NCBI RefSeq assembly: GCF_033118175.1
Contig: NC_083691.1
Coordinates: 57,440,001 to 57,504,000, forward strand
Source: Dama dama
Taxonomy: Eukaryota; Chordata; Mammalia; Artiodactyla; Cervidae
Direction: 5' to 3'
Length of the DNA: 64,000 nucleotides
The position numbers and the translations under genes were made by a program. Positions 59,833-64,000 of the stretch are shown piece by piece (the first letter of the stretch is position 1; each line of letters starts with the position of its first letter). The notes under the pieces were generated by a model that made no database searches, was not told where the DNA came from, and worked only from the letters and a program-made list of their open reading frames with translations.

Positions 59833-60525
59833 CCATTTTTATTTTTTATTTTTTCCATTTATTTTTATTAGTTGGAGGCTAATTACTTTACAATATTGTA
59901 GTGGTTTTTGCCATACATTGACATGAATCAGCCATGGATTTACTTGTGTCCCCTTCCCGATCCCCCCTCCCACCTCCCTCTCCACCCGATTCCTCTGGGT
60001 CTTCCCAGTGCACCAGCCCTGAGCACTTGTCTCATGCATCCAACCTGGGCTGGTGATCTGTTTCACCCTTGATAATATACATTTTCCATGCTGTTCTCTC
60101 GAAACATCCCACCCTCGCCTTCTCCCACAGAGTCCAAAAGCCTGTTCTGTACATCTGTGTCTCTTTTTCTGTTTTTCATATAGGGTTATCATTACCATCT
60201 CTCTAAATTCCATATATATGCGTTAGTATACTGTATTAGTCTTTATCTTTCTGGTTTACTTCACTCTGTATAAGGGGCTCCAGTTTTTTCCATCTCATTA
60301 GAACTGATTCAAATGAATTCTTTTTAATGGCTGAGTAATATTCCATAGAGTATATGTACCACAGCTTCCTTATCCATTTGTCTGCTGATGGACATCTAGG
60401 TTGCTTCCATGTCCTGGCTATTATAAACAGTGCTGCGATGAACATTGGGGTGCATGTGTCTCTTTCAGATGTGGTTTCCTCGGTGTGTATGCCCAGAAGT
60501 GGGATTGCTGGGTCATATGGCAATT
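59833..60525 (-). mobile_element. L1 LINE 3' part (unit C)
   Basis: Counterpart of 7752-8444; minus-strand YDPAIPLLGIHTEE and MEYYSAIKKN. Confidence 0.93.
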
Positions 60526-60539
60526 CTATTTCCAGTTTT

Positions 60540-61806
60540 GTTTTTTCATGCTACTGTTCTAAATTTTTAATGCTTGGAAATGCCACCATTTTAAAACTCT
60601 GGATAAAGAAATAGAATTGACACAGAGGAGCTATGGGCTACCTCTGACGTTTTGAACGGAAGTAAAGAAAAGTTCAAAGCTTTAAACCCTTTCTATTAAA
60701 TAAACACCCAAGAGCTTCCTCCCTCTTACACCTAAAGTCACTTATTTTACCATCAATAAACGTTTGAAAACAGCTAGGTAATGCATTATCCTGTGTGTTG
60801 GAAAACATCCCTAGATAATATCTGAATGCCTTTAAATGATTCACCAAGTCTGACCATCCTAAATGTTATCAACTGCTTGGTTTCCCCAAAGGCCTTCCCA
60901 CCAAACACAGCTTCAACACATCGTATGTCACTTTAGGACAAGGTCATTCCATATTCGGATTTTTCAACTGTCCCACACTAAGAGCAGTTCTCTTTCTGTA
61001 ATCTCAAATCTACTAAACTAGAAAGTAGACACCACAATGGCAAAATCTCTCATGCTTAAAGGCCAGTGTATTCAGTTCTTTTCCATGCAAAACTTAATGA
61101 GATATCTTATAAGCTTGCAATGTCTTTTCCAAATCAAGTGTGGGGCAACCTTTGAAGATCCACTTGGCGTTGTCATCTTGTCCTATGTTCTGGTAAGTAT
61201 CTTACGCCAGAAAGGAATATACTTGCTGACCTACAGATTAGTCCCGGGGGAGTGTGCTAGATAAGCGCTAAGGTCTACGGTCTCTTCCATTGCTGTCAAG
61301 CTCACAGTGGGTCCGTTCCCAACTTGAATCACCAGATGCCTACAGAAGCCACTCAGATATGCCATGGCAGGGAGGAGGAAGAGGAGGAGTTTGCTGTCCT
61401 AGGGTGGAGGGAAGAGGCTGCTGGTTGGCACAGCTAGGACTAATGGTGGTGAAGTCATCCCCTCTAGGATGCCATGCCCAGCAGAAAGCCTCCGAAAAAG
61501 CCACCAGTCACTAGAACGTTCTTCTTCACAAACGGCACCACCTCCTCTGCTTTGCTCTTGACCTCTGAAGGTATCTGGTTGCTCTTGCAGATCTTCAGCT
61601 GTTCTTTGGCCTTCTTCATGTCCTTCTCTACTCGCTGCCAGTCCACTTTGATGTAGCCAGTATGGTTTGCAAGCTGAAGCAGAAAAAATCCACCTCCCAC
61701 AGCCGTTGCAGCCATTTCCCAACTTTCTAGAATATGAAACCCGTGCACCTTGACTGGCGGCAGCCATTTCGGCGAGCTCGTCTGGCGATGACACCCGCGG
61801 GGCTTC
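60540..61806 (-). pseudogene. FUNDC2: FUNDC2 processed pseudogene (unit C)
   Basis: Same insertion as in A and B, flanked by 'ctatttccagtttt' at 60526-60539 and 61807-61820. The C-terminal FUNDC2 segment is the cleanest of the three: ATAVGGGFFLLQLANHTG and DWQRVEKDMKKAKEQLK, through to the native stop near 61464. Frame breaks relative to the parent protein remain at the internal loss and just before ATAVGGG. By chance a 146-residue minus-strand frame (61464-61904) runs from L1 sequence through the whole retrocopy. I treat it as fortuitous. Confidence 0.92.
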
Positions 61807-61820
61807 CTATTTCCAGTTTT

Positions 61821-62032
61821 CAAAGAAATCTCCACACTGTTCTCCATAGCGGCTGTACTAGTTTGCATTCCCACCAACAGTGGAAGAGGGTCCCTTTTCT
61901 CCACACCCTCTCCAGCATTTATTGCTTGTAGACTTTTGGATAGCAGCCATTCTGACTGTCGTGTAATGGTACCTCATTGAGGTTTTGATTGTATTTCTCT
62001 GATAATGAGTGATGTTGAGCATCTTTCCAGAA
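61821..62032 (-). mobile_element. L1 LINE continuation (unit C)
   Basis: Counterpart of 9742-9952. Confidence 0.88.
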
Positions 62033-62125
62033 AAATAAATGACCCAATAAAAAAATGAGCCACAGAACTAAACAGACATTTCTCCAAAGAAGACATACAG
62101 ATGGCTAACAAACACATGAAAATTT
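62033..62125 (+). mobile_element. Inverted L1 5' segment (unit C)
   Basis: Counterpart of 9953-10046. Confidence 0.85.
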
Positions 62126-63512
62126 TTTTATTTTAAGTGAAAGGATAATTGCCCTCAGATACTGTGTTGGTTTCTTCCTTTATGTTATTGTGTTGGTTTC
62201 TTCCCAGCATCAACATGAGGATTTCTTCTTAAATTTCTTATAGGAAACATCTGCTAGTGATGATTTGTCTTCATTTTTGCATATCAAACCTATGTAAGGT
62301 ACTCAATTGAAGATAAATTGAGACAAAAGCTGAGAACTTAGGATCAATTCTTTTTTTTTTTTTCCTTAGGATCAATTCTTTTTATTTCATCTTCAACAGT
62401 TTCAGAAATCTACAAAATGTTAATACAGATTTTTAGAAAAAATAATTAAGACTCACTGGAAAAAACAAGATTATTAAATCACTTAAACTGATTTTTTAAA
62501 GCAACCAAAATGATCCTTAATGATTTTCATCTCCAGTTGCCCAAATTGAAAGTTCAGAACCAGAGAAACAAGGATTGAATGAAATAGCTAGTAGTCATTT
62601 CTTTCCTTGAAGTAAGTGTACAGCTTCTGCATCAGTAAGTGAAAGTGGTGATTTTCGGCCTTAGAGGAGCAGCAGGCTTACAGGAGTGAATTTCATATCT
62701 GCTTAGTTTCTTTGGCCAGGAACCATGGATCACCCAAAGTTAAATGCTCTTTGAAGTATCAAGAGCCTCAGCTTTCAGTGCTTCCAGAAATTTTCATGTA
62801 CATTCTTCTAAAGAACTTATCAGGACGTGCAGAGAATAAGAACTAGAAATTTTAAAAGTAATAATAAAGTCGATTCGGAACTCCCTCAAACAGTCACAGG
62901 AAGAAATTATAAACCTTAACAAAGATCTGTGGGCTATGATAACTCATTACAAACTTCCTCAGACATACCCTCCTCATACTTCATATTATTTCTCTAGTAA
63001 ATTGAGAACATCTTCAATCCAGAGATTGGTGCTCTCATATTCTGAAATTCTAAAAGCACTAGGCACAGTTTGAAACGAGTTATGAGAATTGGCTGATTCA
63101 TATATTATCCCAGAAAATCTGATTGCACCACAATGATTCATTTAAAGCAAAATGAAGAAGAGAAATGGATTAATTCTGTGGAAAAAATTAGAGCAACTAT
63201 TTGCAAGTCGATAACAATTTTGGATACCCTACAGACAAGAGCAACAGTTGCAGTTTGTGGCTTGCTGCAGAAGTTTCCAGATTCAGTAAAGTAATTTACC
63301 TTTGTCTCCAACTTGTAGTGTTGGTATTAATGATAGTTCAATCTACACTGAAAATATACAGAAAAAAAAGAAATAATGAAAAATCTTTTAACAAAATTTG
63401 TTTCAATGTTAACATTTGCAGAGAGAGAGAGTCAGAGAGACAGAGAAAGAGAGGAGGGAGGCGAGGTGTAATTTGAATAATCCCCCTTTTAGCATTAAAT
63501 CTACAATGTGAT
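62126..63512. other. Noncoding spacer block b, left part (unit C)
   Basis: Counterpart of 10047-11428 and carries the same two small tandem duplications as A. A GA-rich run at about 63419-63460 is longer than in A and B. No gene. Confidence 0.7.
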
Positions 63513-63727
63513 GGGGGTTCCCATGTGGCCCTAGTGGTAAAGAACCCGCTTGCCAATGCAGGAGATGTGACTTCAGTCACTGGGTGGGGAAGATCCCCTG
63601 GAGGAAGTCGCGACAACCCACTCCAGTATTCTTACCTGGAGAATCCCATGGACAGAGGAGCCTGGTGGGCTACAGTCCATAGTGTTGCAAAGAGTCGGAC
63701 ACGACTGAAGCGACTTAGCACACACTA
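63513..63727 (+). mobile_element. Bov-tA/BovA SINE (unit C)
   Basis: Counterpart of 11429-11640, with the 'acagtccatag' segment that A has shortened. Confidence 0.92.
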
Positions 63728-63806
63728 CAACGTGATAGACAAATACAGTAGTCTTTGGACAGGAACTAGCAACAGGAGAAAGATGTCTATTAAAATTTTG
63801 ACTTGA

Positions 63807-63820
63807 CTGCCCCCTAGTGT
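63807..63820 (-). promoter_or_regulatory. CTCF-like core motif, reverse orientation (unit C)
   Basis: CTGCCCCCTAGTGT, identical to 11716-11729. The remaining bases to the window end are block b spacer. Confidence 0.45.
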
Positions 63821-64000
63821 GCTTTGACATAATGACCAGGTGAAAGTAGTACTAAGTAAAATGTTAATATATGTACAGAAACTATAATTTCAAAAGTCAA
63901 ACCCTCCTAACTAGAACACAAGCCCCAAAATTGTCTCAGAATAAACAAAGTCATCTGAAAGTGATCTGGGAACTCTTTCTGGGCTTCCTGGTAGCGTTCT

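Larger units (their letters stand above)
52086..64000. repeat. Tandem duplicon unit C, truncated by the window end
   Basis: Colinear with 1-11925 of unit A. In its small indels and in the L1/FUNDC2 region it agrees with A against B. Its V segments would lie to the right of the window. Confidence 0.93.

Noticed and set aside
61464..61904. 146-codon frame in unit C as a new gene
   Set aside because: It begins in L1 ORF2 sequence out of its own phase and joins FUNDC2 sequence by chance; listed only as a curiosity.
1..64000. CRISPR arrays, bacterial operons, tRNA or rRNA genes, endogenous retrovirus
   Set aside because: No regularly spaced short repeats, no LTR/gag/pol signatures, and tRNA-like similarity is confined to SINEs. 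Nothing in the window supports any of these.

Overview
The window is mammalian germline DNA from a ruminant, most likely a bovid (cattle, sheep, goat or a relative). It is packed with Bov-tA/BovA-type tRNA-derived SINEs and BovB and ruminant-type L1 LINE fragments. The only gene-like units are immunoglobulin kappa variable (IGKV) segments with introns, octamer promoters and 12-spacer recombination signals. I read it as part of the V cluster of the kappa light-chain locus (IGK). No J, C or unrelated multi-exon gene is visible.

The window is a tandem array of a large duplicon of about 26 kb. Unit A spans 1-25704, unit B 25705-52085, and the truncated unit C runs from 52086 to the end. Each complete unit carries, left to right: a noncoding block (a); a BovA SINE dimer; a 5'-inverted L1 with a FUNDC2 processed pseudogene nested in it; a noncoding block (b); a second 5'-inverted L1; the 'V-A' IGKV segment; a noncoding block (c); SINE and BovB fragments; a badly decayed IGKV relic; and the 'V-B' IGKV segment. 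Blocks a, b and c are older paralogues of each other, so the 26-kb unit is itself built from about three ancient V-plus-spacer cassettes. Block a no longer has a recognisable V gene.

All V segments lie on the minus strand and belong to the IGKV2-like family (long CDR1, leader MxFPAQLL). V-A in unit A (14945-15710) and V-B in units A and B (24123-24768 and 50504-51149) are open. V-A in unit B (40681-41436) is killed by a net 10-bp deletion in FR1 but keeps its promoter, splice sites and RSS. Two further IGKV relics (about 21.7-22.0 kb and 47.4-47.7 kb) are far decayed. Unit C ends before its V genes.

The segments work as recombination substrates: each has an ATTTGCAT octamer, a TATA-like box, a split leader, a V exon and a CACAGTG-12-nonamer RSS for joining to a J kappa segment. 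Two CTCF-like core motifs per unit, in opposite orientations, could contribute to locus folding. The rest is spacer and retroelement sequence. The units are mosaic: the left part of A resembles C more than B, whereas part of the right half of A is almost identical to B. This points to repeated unequal exchange or gene conversion. I saw no unprecedented system; the interest lies in the evolutionary architecture of this V array.
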